A stretch of 50,606 bases of DNA from a virus. Of the stretch, positions 31,055 to 39,228 are shown in pieces. The stretch spans positions 1 to 50,606 of the IMG/VR virus record IMGVR_UViG_3300000956_000084, one strand, 5' to 3'. The notes under the pieces are model-generated. The model saw only the letters and a list, made by a program, of their open reading frames with translations, ran no database searches and was not told the origin of the DNA. The position numbers and the translations under genes are program-made. How positions within the stretch are numbered: the first letter of the stretch is position 1; every line of letters begins with the position of its first letter.

Positions 31055-32032
31055 TTGAGCGTATCACCTCTGTCTGCCGTGGGCGTCACCCGCTACCACC
31101 GCCCACAGAAGAACTACACCACCATTCGCAACAGCTTCGTGCGCAACGCCTCCATCAGCCTGCGCGCGTTCCGGGTCGGCGTAGTCGTCCTCTCCCATGC
31201 CGCTGGCTTTATCCAGACGCAGGCCCAGCTTGCTACTGCCTGCGACATGTCGGTCACCACTGTGCGCGCCGCGCTGGCCGACCTGCGCCGTGACGGCTAC
31301 CTCGTCTCGCGCGTCATCCGCGAGCACGGGCGCATCATCGGCACGGCCTACGCAGTGGCCGACACCCCGTTCACCCCTGCGGAGGTGGCCGCTCTCACCA
31401 GCGACGACGTACCGTCAGAGCCATGCACAGATTCTGTGCCCACAAAATCTGTGCCACCTAAGAAGAACAGGTCCCGTAGGGACTCCTCTCCAGTAGAAGA
31501 AGACCAACCCTCCGGGGGAGCGGCTGACGCCGCGCCCGTCGAGGACCAGACACCCGAGGAGGAACCGATGCCCACCGCCACTGACCCGGCCCAGGCCCAG
31601 CTGTTCGACGTGGAGGCTCCCGAGCCGCCTCCGGCGGAGGCAAGGAAGCCCGAGGGTGCTCAGGCTGTCGTGGCCGCGTACGTCGAGGCATGGCGTGGCA
31701 TGAACGCCGAGGGCGAGCCCCTGAAGGCTCACAAGGGGCGTATTGCCCGCGACGCCAAGGCCCTGCTGACGAAGGGCGAGGCAACGCAGGAGGAGCTAGT
31801 CAAGGCCGCCCGCGAGATGGCAACCGGTCCGTTCTGCAACCTCGGGGTGCAGCTGAACATCCAGCGCAGGGGGCGGGGCCGGAGCGGAGCGGGCAACATC
31901 CCAGCGGTGCCGCAGCACGATCCGGGGTGGGCCGCAGGCGACCGACAGCAGGAGCAGGTTCTAGCCCAGCACTCCGCCAGTCCGGCGGTGGCTGCCCTTC
32001 GTAGCCGTTACCTGCAGGGAAACGTGGCATGA
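31055..32032 (+). CDS. HTH replication-initiation-like protein, 325 aa
   Basis: TTG 31055 follows ACGAAAGGCTCACC. Residues 20-115 form a winged helix as in phage replication initiators and DnaD/helix-turn-helix proteins: YTTIRNSFVRNASISLRAFR, TQAQLATACDMSVTTVRAAL, ADLRRDGYLVSRVI. An acidic, Pro-rich linker (120-200) leads to a helical C-domain (AVVAAYVEAWRGMNAEG, GEATQEELVKAAREMATG). It is followed directly by the DnaC-like loader, a common pair in which the first binds the origin and the second loads host DnaB. TAA-free overlap ATGA links it to the loader gene. Confidence 0.7.
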   Translation: MSVSPLSAVGVTRYHRPQKNYTTIRNSFVRNASISLRAFRVGVVVLSHAAGFIQTQAQLATACDMSVTTVRAALADLRRDGYLVSRVIREHGRIIGTAYAVADTPFTPAEVAALTSDDVPSEPCTDSVPTKSVPPKKNRSRRDSSPVEEDQPSGGAADAAPVEDQTPEEEPMPTATDPAQAQLFDVEAPEPPPAEARKPEGAQAVVAAYVEAWRGMNAEGEPLKAHKGRIARDAKALLTKGEATQEELVKAAREMATGPFCNLGVQLNIQRRGRGRSGAGNIPAVPQHDPGWAAGDRQQEQVLAQHSASPAVAALRSRYLQGNVA

Positions 32033-32038
32033 CGTCGG

Positions 32039-32067
32039 TTGTGCCCCATAGCGATAATGGGTATGGT
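32039..32067 (+). promoter_or_regulatory. Variant repeat-family promoter upstream of the helicase loader
   Basis: TTGTGC (32039-32044), 17-nt spacer holding CCCAT and ATGGG arms, TATGGT (32062-32067). The ATG at 32074 lies exactly 6 nt on, so the transcript would be leaderless. It combines the operator of one promoter class with the spacing of the other. Confidence 0.65.
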
Positions 32068-32073
32068 TGGGGC

Positions 32074-32841
32074 ATGGACGACAGCGCCCGGCTACGTGCC
32101 GAGGTAGAACGACGGGCCGCACGCCGCGCGGCCGCGTCGCGTGCGCCCATTGCACAGGTGGTTGCGGACCTCGCCCGCAGGCAGGGCGTAGACCCGACAC
32201 TGCTCGACATGACCAAGCCAGACAACCGCAGGCGTGCGGACCAGCTGCTGGCCGCCAAGGAAGCCGAGCTGCAGCGGGAACGCGTCGAGCGCCAGGCGGA
32301 GATCCTGGCTTCCCGCCTGCCCTCCATCTATCGCAACGCGCACATCCCCGACGAACCGTGGGCGGACGCTGTGCTGGCCTGGCTCGTGGAGTTCCGCGAG
32401 GCCCGCGCCGACGGCGCCGTCCCGCCCGGCCTGGTGCTCATGGGCCCGAAGGGGACCGGCAAGACGTGGACGGCCGCAGCGCTGACGCGCATCCTGCTTA
32501 CCGAGGACTCCATTCCCGTCACGTTCGCCACGGTGCAGGAATTCGTGGACAGCGTGAAGCCCAGCCACGACGGCTTGGACATGGACATGGTGCAGTTCGA
32601 GCTGGCGCCCCTGCTCGTGCTCGACGACTTCGGCATGGAGCGTCAGACGGAGTTCAGCCACGACCGGCTGATGAAGCTGTCCCAGTCCCGCAGCCACAAC
32701 GGCCGACCCACGATCGTCACCACCAACCTGCTCGGTGAGAACATCCGGGCGCGGTACGACGAACGGATTGTGGACCGGCTCTTCGGCGGCATGCGGCTGG
32801 TGTACATCACCGGCGGCTCCCGCCGTAACGTCCCGTTCTGA
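32074..32841 (+). CDS. DnaC-like AAA+ helicase loader, 255 aa
   Basis: Walker A GPKGTGKT (residues 124-131) and Walker B LLVLDDFG (180-187), followed by sensor-like TIVTTNL and a C-terminal YDERIVDRLFGG with Arg residues, define a DnaC/IstB-type ATPase that loads replicative helicase. The N-terminal 75 residues are a charged helical region (LRAEVERRAARRAAASRA). Two starts are plausible: ATG 32074, leaderless after TATGGT, and ATG 32029 (15 residues longer), overlapping the upstream stop with GGGA nearby. Both may be used. Confidence 0.85.
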   Translation: MDDSARLRAEVERRAARRAAASRAPIAQVVADLARRQGVDPTLLDMTKPDNRRRADQLLAAKEAELQRERVERQAEILASRLPSIYRNAHIPDEPWADAVLAWLVEFREARADGAVPPGLVLMGPKGTGKTWTAAALTRILLTEDSIPVTFATVQEFVDSVKPSHDGLDMDMVQFELAPLLVLDDFGMERQTEFSHDRLMKLSQSRSHNGRPTIVTTNLLGENIRARYDERIVDRLFGGMRLVYITGGSRRNVPF

Positions 32842-32857
32842 CCAACCGGAGATGATC

Positions 32858-33283
32858 ATGACCACCGTGGACGCGCTGCTGCTCTGGGCCCGATCCAACC
32901 TCGGGCGCCTCTCCCAGGCATGGCGCCAGATGACCGTGCCCGAGCGGCTCCTGGCCGCCGCCTTGCTGGCCGTGCTGGTCTCCACGCCCACCGTCGGACT
33001 CCTCACCGGGTCCGGCGGTGCGTGGATCGGATTCGCCGTCTCCCTCGTGGCCGCGTGGCTCCTCGTGCCCGTCCTCGCGGACGCGCTCCTGGCCCGCGCC
33101 ACCATCGGCAACATCAGCGTCGCCCTGTTCCGCACCAACGCCACCAACCCCACCGGAGCGCCCCGGGTTGCCGAGGTCCCCTGCAGGCACGGAGACATGC
33201 ACCGGTTCGTGTACGGCCCCGACGGCTGGGAGCCCGCAGGCCCCGCACCCGACACCCGAACACCCGTGGAGGCCAACCAGTGA
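32858..33283 (+). CDS. Two-TM membrane protein upstream of endolysin, 141 aa
   Basis: Residues 25-70 contain two close hydrophobic segments (RLLAAALLAVLVSTPTVGLL and AWIGFAVSLVAAWLLVPVLA), then a soluble C-terminal half (TPVEANQ end) with CRHGDMHRFVYGPDGWEPAG. ATG 32858 follows ACCGGAGATGATC. It is the closest membrane gene to the endolysin, two genes away, and so is an alternative holin candidate, although the long polar C-terminus is unusual for a holin. Confidence 0.55.
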   Translation: MTTVDALLLWARSNLGRLSQAWRQMTVPERLLAAALLAVLVSTPTVGLLTGSGGAWIGFAVSLVAAWLLVPVLADALLARATIGNISVALFRTNATNPTGAPRVAEVPCRHGDMHRFVYGPDGWEPAGPAPDTRTPVEANQ

Positions 33284-33573
33284 CCGTCACCCAGATACGA
33301 CTACCCGAAGTCAGACGAGAGACCACCGAACACGGCTACCGCGTCGAGCCAGGGCTGGACCGTATGCGCCCCGATCACGAACAGGTCGGCTGGAAGGCGG
33401 CGGCCGTGGCCCTGGAGACCGGCCTGCCGGTTACGGCGTTCCTCGACGACAGGGGCAACTACTCGTTCGCGATCGGCCCGAGTTCGTCCGGGCCGTACGA
33501 CTTCTATCAGGCCTGGACGTACCTGAACGGCGTAGCCGCAGGATCGCAAGCAGCAAAGGCGGTCCAGCGGTGA
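33280..33573 (+). CDS. Hypothetical protein, 97 aa
   Basis: GTG 33280 overlaps the upstream stop (GTGA), and its stop overlaps the endolysin GTG. Contains a possible beta-rich core (LPVTAFLDDRGNYSFAIGPS, GPYDFYQAWTYLNGVAAG). No family recognised. Tight coupling to the endolysin suggests co-expression at lysis. Confidence 0.5.
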   Translation: MTVTQIRLPEVRRETTEHGYRVEPGLDRMRPDHEQVGWKAAAVALETGLPVTAFLDDRGNYSFAIGPSSSGPYDFYQAWTYLNGVAAGSQAAKAVQR

Positions 33574-34856
33574 CCCTGTACATCCCTGACATCAGCCACC
33601 ACCAGGCCGGAATAGACATCCAGGCCCTGCGGACCCAGGGCGCCGCCGCGCTGATCGCACGCGTAGGCCAGGCCGCCGGACGCCGCAGCAGCGGCGACAC
33701 CTACAGCACCACCCGCGACCGTGAATGGGTCCGCCACCGCGACGAAGCGCGCCGCGTCGGACTCCCCCTCGTGGCCTACTGGTACGTGGGCAACCTGGTC
33801 ACCCCCGAGGACAACGCCGAGCTGGCGGAGTCCTGGGTGGGAGACAAGACCATCCCGTGGATGATCGACCACGAAGACGCGTCCGGTGACGGCGCGTTCT
33901 ACTGCGCCACCGTCGAGGCTTTCCGGCGGCGCGGCCTGCGCGTCATCCTCGGCTACGTGCCGAACTGGTACTGGGCTGGCGCCATGAACCGATCCGACCT
34001 GCGCTGCGGGCCGCCCATCGTCAACTCCCGCTACTCGACGGCCAACGGCACGCCGTCGGCCATCTACTCAAGCGCTGGCGGCGACACCGGGAACGGCTGG
34101 ATCAACTACGGCGGGCAGACCACGACCCTGTGGCAGTTCACCAACAAGGCCAGCATGGCGGGCAGGCTGATCGACTGCTCCGCGTTCAAGGGCTCCCAGG
34201 CCGCCCTGCTGGAGCTGATCAACGGAACCCCAATCAAGGAGGACCCCACCGTGTACCGACTGGCCCGCCGTCCCGCCGCCTCCGGAGACCCCCGCGTCTG
34301 GGCCTACGACGGCACCACCCGTGTGCACGTCAAGGACGAAACCGAACTCGCGGGCCGTCAGTGGCAGATGGCCAACTACCTGAAGATTCCCAACGACATC
34401 CAGGAAGTGGAGGATGTCCGCGTCCTGGGCGCCGACATCGAGGGCGCCGTTGCGCTCCTCGCCGACGACGAAGCCAAGATCGTGGACAAGGTCCGCGAGA
34501 TCGTGGCCGCCGACGCGGACGCCAACCTGGAAATCTCCGACGAACAGGTCCAAGCCCTGGCGGACGCCGTCACGGCCGCAGTGCCTCCCCACGTCGCCGA
34601 GGCCGTCCGCCAGGCGTTCGCCAGGGCTGGCCAGCTCTCGGTGACGCCCAACCTCGTGGGTCTCGCCGAAGGCGCCGCCCGCAGTCTGCTGCAGACGGCG
34701 GGCTGGACGGGCGCCATCTCGGTGGTGCACGGCGCCATCACGAGCGATCCCAGTCAGCTGAACAAGGTTGTCGAGCAGAGTCCCCGCGCCGGTGAACCAC
34801 TGTCGGGAGCGACGGCCATCGCGATCACCATCGCCACGACCATCAGCAACACGTGA
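33570..34856 (+). CDS. Endolysin: GH25-like muramidase with C-terminal PASTA domain, 428 aa
   Basis: Residues 1-205 fit a GH25 lysozyme-type catalytic domain: YIPDISHHQAGIDIQALRTQ at the start, PLVAYWYVGN, the acidic WMIDHEDASGDG with the expected D-x-E pair, VILGYVPNWYW and LWQFTNK. Residues about 225-355 are a helical and linker region. Residues 360-425 form a PASTA domain (VTPNLVGLAEGAARSLLQTA, VVEQSPRAGEPLSG), a fold that binds peptidoglycan stem peptides. It cuts cell-wall glycan at the end of infection. The GTG overlaps the upstream stop. Confidence 0.85.
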   Translation: MTLYIPDISHHQAGIDIQALRTQGAAALIARVGQAAGRRSSGDTYSTTRDREWVRHRDEARRVGLPLVAYWYVGNLVTPEDNAELAESWVGDKTIPWMIDHEDASGDGAFYCATVEAFRRRGLRVILGYVPNWYWAGAMNRSDLRCGPPIVNSRYSTANGTPSAIYSSAGGDTGNGWINYGGQTTTLWQFTNKASMAGRLIDCSAFKGSQAALLELINGTPIKEDPTVYRLARRPAASGDPRVWAYDGTTRVHVKDETELAGRQWQMANYLKIPNDIQEVEDVRVLGADIEGAVALLADDEAKIVDKVREIVAADADANLEISDEQVQALADAVTAAVPPHVAEAVRQAFARAGQLSVTPNLVGLAEGAARSLLQTAGWTGAISVVHGAITSDPSQLNKVVEQSPRAGEPLSGATAIAITIATTISNT

Positions 34857-35239
34857 CACGACGTCGCAGGGGCCCGGACGCGTTCCCGTCCGGGCCCCTG
34901 CCCATATCCGAGGATCAGTTTCAGCGCTGGGTCATCGAGGTGGCGCACTGGTACCAGTGGCGCGTGACGCACTTTCGCAAGGTCAAGCTGCCCAGTGGCA
35001 GGTGGGGTACGCCACTGCAGGGCGACCCTGGCTACCCGGACCTTTCCCTGGCCCGTGCCGGTGTGGTCATCCTCGCCGAACTGAAGACCGACGTGGGCAA
35101 GGTGGAGCCCGACCAGGCTCTGTGGTTGCAGGAGATCGGCCCCGAGATCGGCCGCGTCTGGCGCCCGAGCGACCGCCCCGCCATCGTTGCCGAACTGTCA
35201 CGCAGCGCCACCGCGCGCACGGCCGCCGCCATGTTGTAA
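34853..35239 (+). CDS. VRR-NUC-type nuclease, 128 aa
   Basis: GDPGYPDLSLARAGVVILAE, LKTDVGKVEPDQALWLQEIG is the hallmark PDL ... A-E-L-K pattern of VRR-NUC restriction-like nucleases; D (PD), E and K form the metal site. Such small phage proteins can resolve branched DNA or process ends before packaging. The GTG at 34853 overlaps the endolysin stop (GTGA). It lies two genes before terminase. Confidence 0.8.
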   Translation: MTRRRRGPDAFPSGPLPISEDQFQRWVIEVAHWYQWRVTHFRKVKLPSGRWGTPLQGDPGYPDLSLARAGVVILAELKTDVGKVEPDQALWLQEIGPEIGRVWRPSDRPAIVAELSRSATARTAAAML

Positions 35240-35261
35240 CCCACGTCCGAGGGGGTAGCAT
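35234..35261 (+). promoter_or_regulatory. Variant repeat-family promoter for the terminase operon
   Basis: TTGTAA (35234-35239; its TAA is the stop of the VRR-NUC gene), 16-nt spacer with CCCAC and GAGGGGG, TAGCAT (35256-35261). Both elements are weaker than the consensus, but the match to the family is clear. Confidence 0.6.
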
Positions 35262-35298
35262 GACCCCAGGAAGTTGATCGCTGAACAGGAGGGCTACG

Positions 35299-36002
35299 TG
35301 ACCGATCACGAAGACCACGGGCCCGACGACACGCCCGAGCCGGTCAACCTCGACGCCTTCCGCGACCGACACAACCGCCCCGACCGCAGCAACGAGCCCC
35401 TCCGCGACGGCTACCGCCTCGACGACGACGGCACCCTGTACGGCGAAGATGGCAGGCCCCGGTGCAGCGCAAAGGCCCGCACGGCACCCGGCGGCGTCTG
35501 CCACGGCCGCCGCGCCCACGGCACCGAGCGATGCCGCATGCACGGCGGTTCAAGCCCGCAGGCCCGCGCCAAGGTAGCGCGGGCGCAGGTGGAGTCGGAC
35601 ATGCGCACGCTCGTGCAGCTCGTGGACAACGGCCCGGTGCACGACCCCTTGACCGCGCTGAAGGAACTGGCCGGAGAGGTCGTGGGCTGGAAGGACTTCA
35701 TGCGCAAGAAGGTGGAGGAGCTGGACACACTCAGTTACTCCACGGACTACGGCGAGACGGCCAAGGCAGTAGTGCAGCTCTTCGAGCGCGCCATGGACCG
35801 CGCGGGCGATTTCCTGTTCAAGATAGCCCGGTTGAACATCGACGAACGCTTGGCGGCCGTCACCGAGAGCCAGGCGAAGATGATCGAAGACGGGTTCTTC
35901 GATGCCCTCGAAGCCGCCGGCGTCCCGGTCACCGACATGAACACCCGCGAGAACATCACCGTGGCGTTCGCCCGACACCTCGCCGTCATTCCGGCGTCCT
36001 GA
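35299..36002 (+). CDS. Terminase small subunit (probable), 234 aa
   Basis: Gene directly before the large terminase. Residues 50-85 carry a CSAK ... GGVCHGRRAHGTERCRMHGG motif, a Cys/His cluster usual in actinophage small terminase proteins that follow the C-x-A-x-T-x-x-G-x-x-C ... C-x-x-H-G-G form. The rest is helical (MRTLVQLVDNGPVHDPLTAL, YGETAKAVVQLFERAMDRAG, VTESQAKMIEDGFFDALEAA). It recognises the packaging site. GTG 35299 follows ACAGGAGGGCTAC. Confidence 0.7.
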
Positions 36003-36018
36003 CCCGAGCACCGCCACC

Positions 36019-37629
36019 ATGGCCACGCTCGCCGCCCTCGCCGACCGATTCAGCAAGAGCAGCCACAAGCGCATCCGACCCCCCTACCTGAAGTACATCG
36101 GCGAGTGGCGAGGCGCCGACTGCCAGCACGACGACCCCGCCAAACATCCGACGCCCAGCATGGCGCCGAACTGGAAGGGCCCCGGCAAGCCCTGTCACAT
36201 CCACGGCGCCCTCTGCTCGAAGTGTCACGCCTGTGCCGCCTGCAGACCCGAGCAGCGCGCACCCTCCGGCGACTGGGACGACTGGCTCTACCTCGGCGGG
36301 CGCGGCACCGGCAAGACCCGAGCCTGCGCCGAAGAGGTAGCCGCCGCCCTGGTGCTGAACCGGCGGTGGCGTATCGCCGTCCTGGCCCCCACCTACGCGG
36401 ACGCCCGAGACACCTGCATCGAGGGGGAGTCCGGGCTGCTCTCCATCTTCGAGCGCTGGGGTTTCGTCGAGGGCCGCGACTACACGTGGAACCGGTCCAT
36501 CGGTGAGCTGATCATGACGGACTCGCGCAGCCGCGCGAAGCTGTTCACCGCCGAGAAGCCCGCCCGCCTGCGCGGACCTCAGCACCACATGGCGTGGGTG
36601 GAAGAGCTGGCCCAGGTCGTCAAGGCCGCCAGCGACGCCCTTGACATGCTGCGGTTCGGCCTACGCCTCGGCAAGCACCCACGCCTGGTCGCCTCTACCA
36701 CGCCGCTCCCGCTCGTGGTCATCAAGGACATGCTGGCCGACCCGCAGTGCGCGAAGTCCCGGGGTACTACCGACGACAACGCCGCCAACCTGCCAGCCGT
36801 CACCCTGCGCAAGCTCCACAAGAAGTACGACGGCACCCGACTGGGCCGCCAAGAGCTGGGCGGGGACCTGCTCGACGACATGCCAGGCGCCCTCTGGAAG
36901 CGCGGCTGGCTCGACGACGGCCGCATCCACCTCGACGTCCAAGCGAACTGGGGCGACACCAACCCCGAGACCATGGAGCGGTCCGCGCAGGAAGCCCGAG
37001 CGGTCGCACGAGGCGTCGTCGAGGCGCTGAAGCTCCTCGGCATCGTCCTGAACATGATCGTGGTCGGGGTGGACCCGGCCGTCACCAGCACCGAGGACGC
37101 CGACGAATCGGGCATCGTGGTGACCGGGCGGGCCGACAACGGCCGTTTCTACGTGCTGGCCGACTACACCGTCCGCGACACACCAGCCGTGGTCGTAGAC
37201 AAGATCATTCAGGCGTACGACGACTGGGACGCCAACGCCGTCATCGTCGAGACCAACAACGGCGGCCAGTGGATCACCAACAGCATTCACGAAGCCCGCA
37301 TCCACGCCGACGGGCCGGTGATGACCGTCGAGGCCATCACCGCCAAGAAGGGCAAGCGCGTACGCGCCGAGCCCGTGAGCGCCGTCTACGAACAGGGCCG
37401 CGCCCACCACGTCGCCACCCACAAGCACCTGGAAGATCAAATCTGCGTGTGGACCACCGACCAGAAGGAATCACCCGACCGCATGGACGCCCTGGTCTAC
37501 ACCATCCTCTACCTCGACGGTCACGGCGTCGGCTCCGACCTGCTCACCGCAAAGAGCACGATCCCCCGCCACCAGCTCCCCGGCGGCCGCACCCAGATGC
37601 CCACCACAAGCGCCTTCTCCCGGAGGTGA
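36019..37629 (+). CDS. Terminase large subunit, 536 aa
   Basis: ATPase motor and nuclease for DNA packaging. Walker A GGRGTGKT (residues 93-100), a conserved HMAWVEELAQ after it, the nuclease core with VVGVDPAVTSTEDADESGIV (Asp near residue 352), VETNNGGQWI, and SPDRMDALVYTILYL (Asp near residue 490). The N-terminus carries a Cys-rich insert (CSKCHACAACRPEQRA, residues 70-85) that could bind zinc. The portal gene does not follow; small genes do. Confidence 0.9.
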   Translation: MATLAALADRFSKSSHKRIRPPYLKYIGEWRGADCQHDDPAKHPTPSMAPNWKGPGKPCHIHGALCSKCHACAACRPEQRAPSGDWDDWLYLGGRGTGKTRACAEEVAAALVLNRRWRIAVLAPTYADARDTCIEGESGLLSIFERWGFVEGRDYTWNRSIGELIMTDSRSRAKLFTAEKPARLRGPQHHMAWVEELAQVVKAASDALDMLRFGLRLGKHPRLVASTTPLPLVVIKDMLADPQCAKSRGTTDDNAANLPAVTLRKLHKKYDGTRLGRQELGGDLLDDMPGALWKRGWLDDGRIHLDVQANWGDTNPETMERSAQEARAVARGVVEALKLLGIVLNMIVVGVDPAVTSTEDADESGIVVTGRADNGRFYVLADYTVRDTPAVVVDKIIQAYDDWDANAVIVETNNGGQWITNSIHEARIHADGPVMTVEAITAKKGKRVRAEPVSAVYEQGRAHHVATHKHLEDQICVWTTDQKESPDRMDALVYTILYLDGHGVGSDLLTAKSTIPRHQLPGGRTQMPTTSAFSRR

Positions 37630-37631
37630 CC

Positions 37632-38108
37632 ATGTACAGCAACCACCGGCTCCCCGGCCTGCGACCCGGCCAGCGTGTCCGCATGATCCCCCTGCAGGCG
37701 GAGATCCTGCCCGAAGGGGGAATCCGGATTTCCAGTCCACTGGCGCGCGGCTGGGCCGGACACGCGCGCACGGCCGCCGAACTTGCCAACACCCTGGCCA
37801 CCGCCTTCGTAGAGGTGGAGGTGGCCGGGTACGCGCTGGCCAAGGGCGAGAACTACGACCAGGACCGCCTCACCGAGCACGTGCCGGACGACGCCCTGGC
37901 CGGAACGAAGATGGCCCGCAGGCGCGGCCCGGTCGCGCGCCGCGCCGCGCATCCGCCCGAGGCGTGGAAGATGAACGGCGACGGCTCGTGGCAGTCTCCG
38001 GCGGGGCGCCGGTATCCCGAGACCTCGCCGCATGTCCAGCGGGTGATTGCCAAGCTGCAGGCCAAGGCAAGTCCAGTTGACACCCACAAGGAACCTGGGG
38101 TAGCCTGA
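37632..38108 (+). CDS. Hypothetical protein, 158 aa
   Basis: ATG 37632 follows CGGAGGTGACC. Residues 30-75 (GGIRISSPLARGWAGHARTA, AELANTLATAFVEVEVAGYA) suggest a mixed fold; residues 100-130 are basic (MARRRGPVARRAAHPPEAW). The last 11 residues are coded by the next promoter, so this end may be incidental. No family recognised. Confidence 0.55.
   Translation: MYSNHRLPGLRPGQRVRMIPLQAEILPEGGIRISSPLARGWAGHARTAAELANTLATAFVEVEVAGYALAKGENYDQDRLTEHVPDDALAGTKMARRRGPVARRAAHPPEAWKMNGDGSWQSPAGRRYPETSPHVQRVIAKLQAKASPVDTHKEPGVA
38077..38106 (+). promoter_or_regulatory. Repeat-family promoter/operator inside the 3' end of the upstream gene
   Basis: TTGACA (38077-38082), 18-nt spacer with CCCAC and CTGGGG arms, TAGCCT (38101-38106). 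The shared leader follows. The gene at 37632 reads through the element and stops at 38108. Confidence 0.85.
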
Positions 38109-38143
38109 GGTCTCGGGAACAACCGCCTCAGGAAGGACCACCG

Positions 38144-38629
38144 ATGAGCGACACGAACGCACGGCTGACCCTGCGCATGGTGCCTACCAGCGCCAACGTC
38201 GCCCCGTACTACTACATGAAGCTGACCGTGGAAGACGCCGTCAGCGGACAGACCTTCGTCGAAATGGAACTGACGGGGGAGCACCTGCTAGACCTGCTTG
38301 GGAACCGCCTGGTGGGCGGAGTCGGCGGCATGGACGCGTGGCTTCTGCCCGAGCCGTACCGCAGCAACCTGGGCCGGAAGCACCGCACCACCACCCGCCG
38401 GTTCCCGATTACCTCGCACGATGAGGAGGCAGTGCGGGATTGGTGCGAGAAGAACGGCCCCGCCCTGGGCGCCGCGTCCTGGACCGTCGGCAAGCAAAAT
38501 ACGGGCCTCTACAGGGTCGTCTGGCACCACTACCTTGACGACACGGGCGAACAGCTGGACGCCGTGATGGGTCGCCGCCAGGAAACCATGGACGTGATCC
38601 CGGGGCCAGCGTCCAAGGCGAAGGCGTGA
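38144..38629 (+). CDS. Hypothetical protein, 161 aa
   Basis: ATG 38144 follows GGAACAACCGCC ... AGGAAGGACCACCG. N-terminal beta-type segment (YYYMKLTVEDAVSGQTFVEM), then TGEHLLDLLGNRLVGGVGG, SHDEEAVRDWCEKNGPAL and a C-terminal region with TVGKQNTGLYRVVWHHYL. Looks like a well-folded single-domain protein; no family recognised. Its transcript may end at the hairpin 38653-38692. Confidence 0.55.
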   Translation: MSDTNARLTLRMVPTSANVAPYYYMKLTVEDAVSGQTFVEMELTGEHLLDLLGNRLVGGVGGMDAWLLPEPYRSNLGRKHRTTTRRFPITSHDEEAVRDWCEKNGPALGAASWTVGKQNTGLYRVVWHHYLDDTGEQLDAVMGRRQETMDVIPGPASKAKA

Positions 38630-38973
38630 CCGGCAAGCGCACGAAGATCACAGCCGCCTCCACGCGGTCACACCGGGCCGCGTGGAGGCGGCCGCGCACC
38701 ACGATCGACGCGATCGACATCCTGGAGCGCAACGGGTTCCTTCCCAGCAACACGCACGCCGGAGTCGCCTTCGTACGCGTGGTGGGGTTTATGGCCATCC
38801 GGGTGACGATCGCCGACGGTGAGGCCACCCTGGACACGGCGTTGCGCATGGACGGCCAGTCGGTGCGCTGGCGCCAGGTGCGCGGGGTTGGCTCGGCGCC
38901 GTGGCAGGTAGCCGGCGAGGCCCTGGAGTACGTTGCGACCCTCAGCGTTGACACCCCCGTTCGATGGGGGTAA
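38626..38973 (+). CDS. Hypothetical protein, 115 aa
   Basis: GTG 38626 overlaps the preceding stop (GTGA). A 15-bp hairpin begins 27 nt into the gene and encodes its basic start (STRSHRAAWRRPR). Residues 27-100 (TIDAIDILERNGFLPSNTHA, VVGFMAIRVTIADGEATL) look folded, so a later start after the hairpin is possible. The C-terminus (SVDTPVRWG) is coded by the next promoter and the TAA stop is part of the -10 box. Confidence 0.45.
   Translation: MTGKRTKITAASTRSHRAAWRRPRTTIDAIDILERNGFLPSNTHAGVAFVRVVGFMAIRVTIADGEATLDTALRMDGQSVRWRQVRGVGSAPWQVAGEALEYVATLSVDTPVRWG
38653..38692 (+). terminator. 15-bp terminator-like hairpin inside a coding frame
   Basis: GCCGCCTCCACGCGG (38653-38667) pairs perfectly with CCGCGTGGAGGCGGC (38678-38692), with a 10-nt loop. 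It resembles other GC-rich terminators here but lies 27 nt after the GTG of the 38626 gene; it may attenuate that gene. Confidence 0.55.
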
Positions 38974-38976
38974 GAT
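38948..38976 (+). promoter_or_regulatory. Repeat-family promoter/operator
   Basis: TTGACA (38948-38953), 17-nt spacer with CCCCC and GGGGG arms in place of CCCAC/GTGGG, TAAGAT (38971-38976). The TAA stop of the upstream gene forms part of the -10. A shortened leader (GCGGAAGGAACACG) precedes the GTG at 39006. Confidence 0.8.
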
Positions 38977-39005
38977 TCAGGGTGCACCCGAGCGGAAGGA
39001 ACACG

Positions 39006-39167
39006 GTGGCATCCAACCCGCACAAGCCAGGAACGCCCGAGTGGCAAGCATGGCTCGACGCCCAGATAGAGGCACACGACGCGGAGAACGAGAAGCGCGA
39101 TGTGCAAATCGAACTGGCCCAGCGCGAGCGGGCTCGCCGAGCCGCCGAAGAAGGCGGCTCAACCTGA
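39006..39167 (+). CDS. Small helical protein, 53 aa
   Basis: GTG 39006 follows GCGGAAGGAACACG. A Pro/Lys start (SNPHKPGTPEWQAWLDAQ) leads into a continuous charged helix (AHDAENEKRDVQIELAQRER). The cassette is complete: promoter 38948, gene, terminator 39171. Function unknown. Confidence 0.55.
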   Translation: MASNPHKPGTPEWQAWLDAQIEAHDAENEKRDVQIELAQRERARRAAEEGGST

Positions 39168-39170
39168 CCG

Positions 39171-39212
39171 CCGGTCCCCCGCGCCGAGACCCCCACCGGC
39201 GCGGGGGACCGG
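39171..39212 (+). terminator. Terminator hairpin
   Basis: CCGGTCCCCCGCGCC (39171-39185) pairs perfectly over 15 bp with GGCGCGGGGGACCGG (39198-39212), loop 12 nt, directly after the stop of the 53-aa gene. Confidence 0.85.
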
Positions 39213-39228
39213 ACCCACGGAGGCGATC

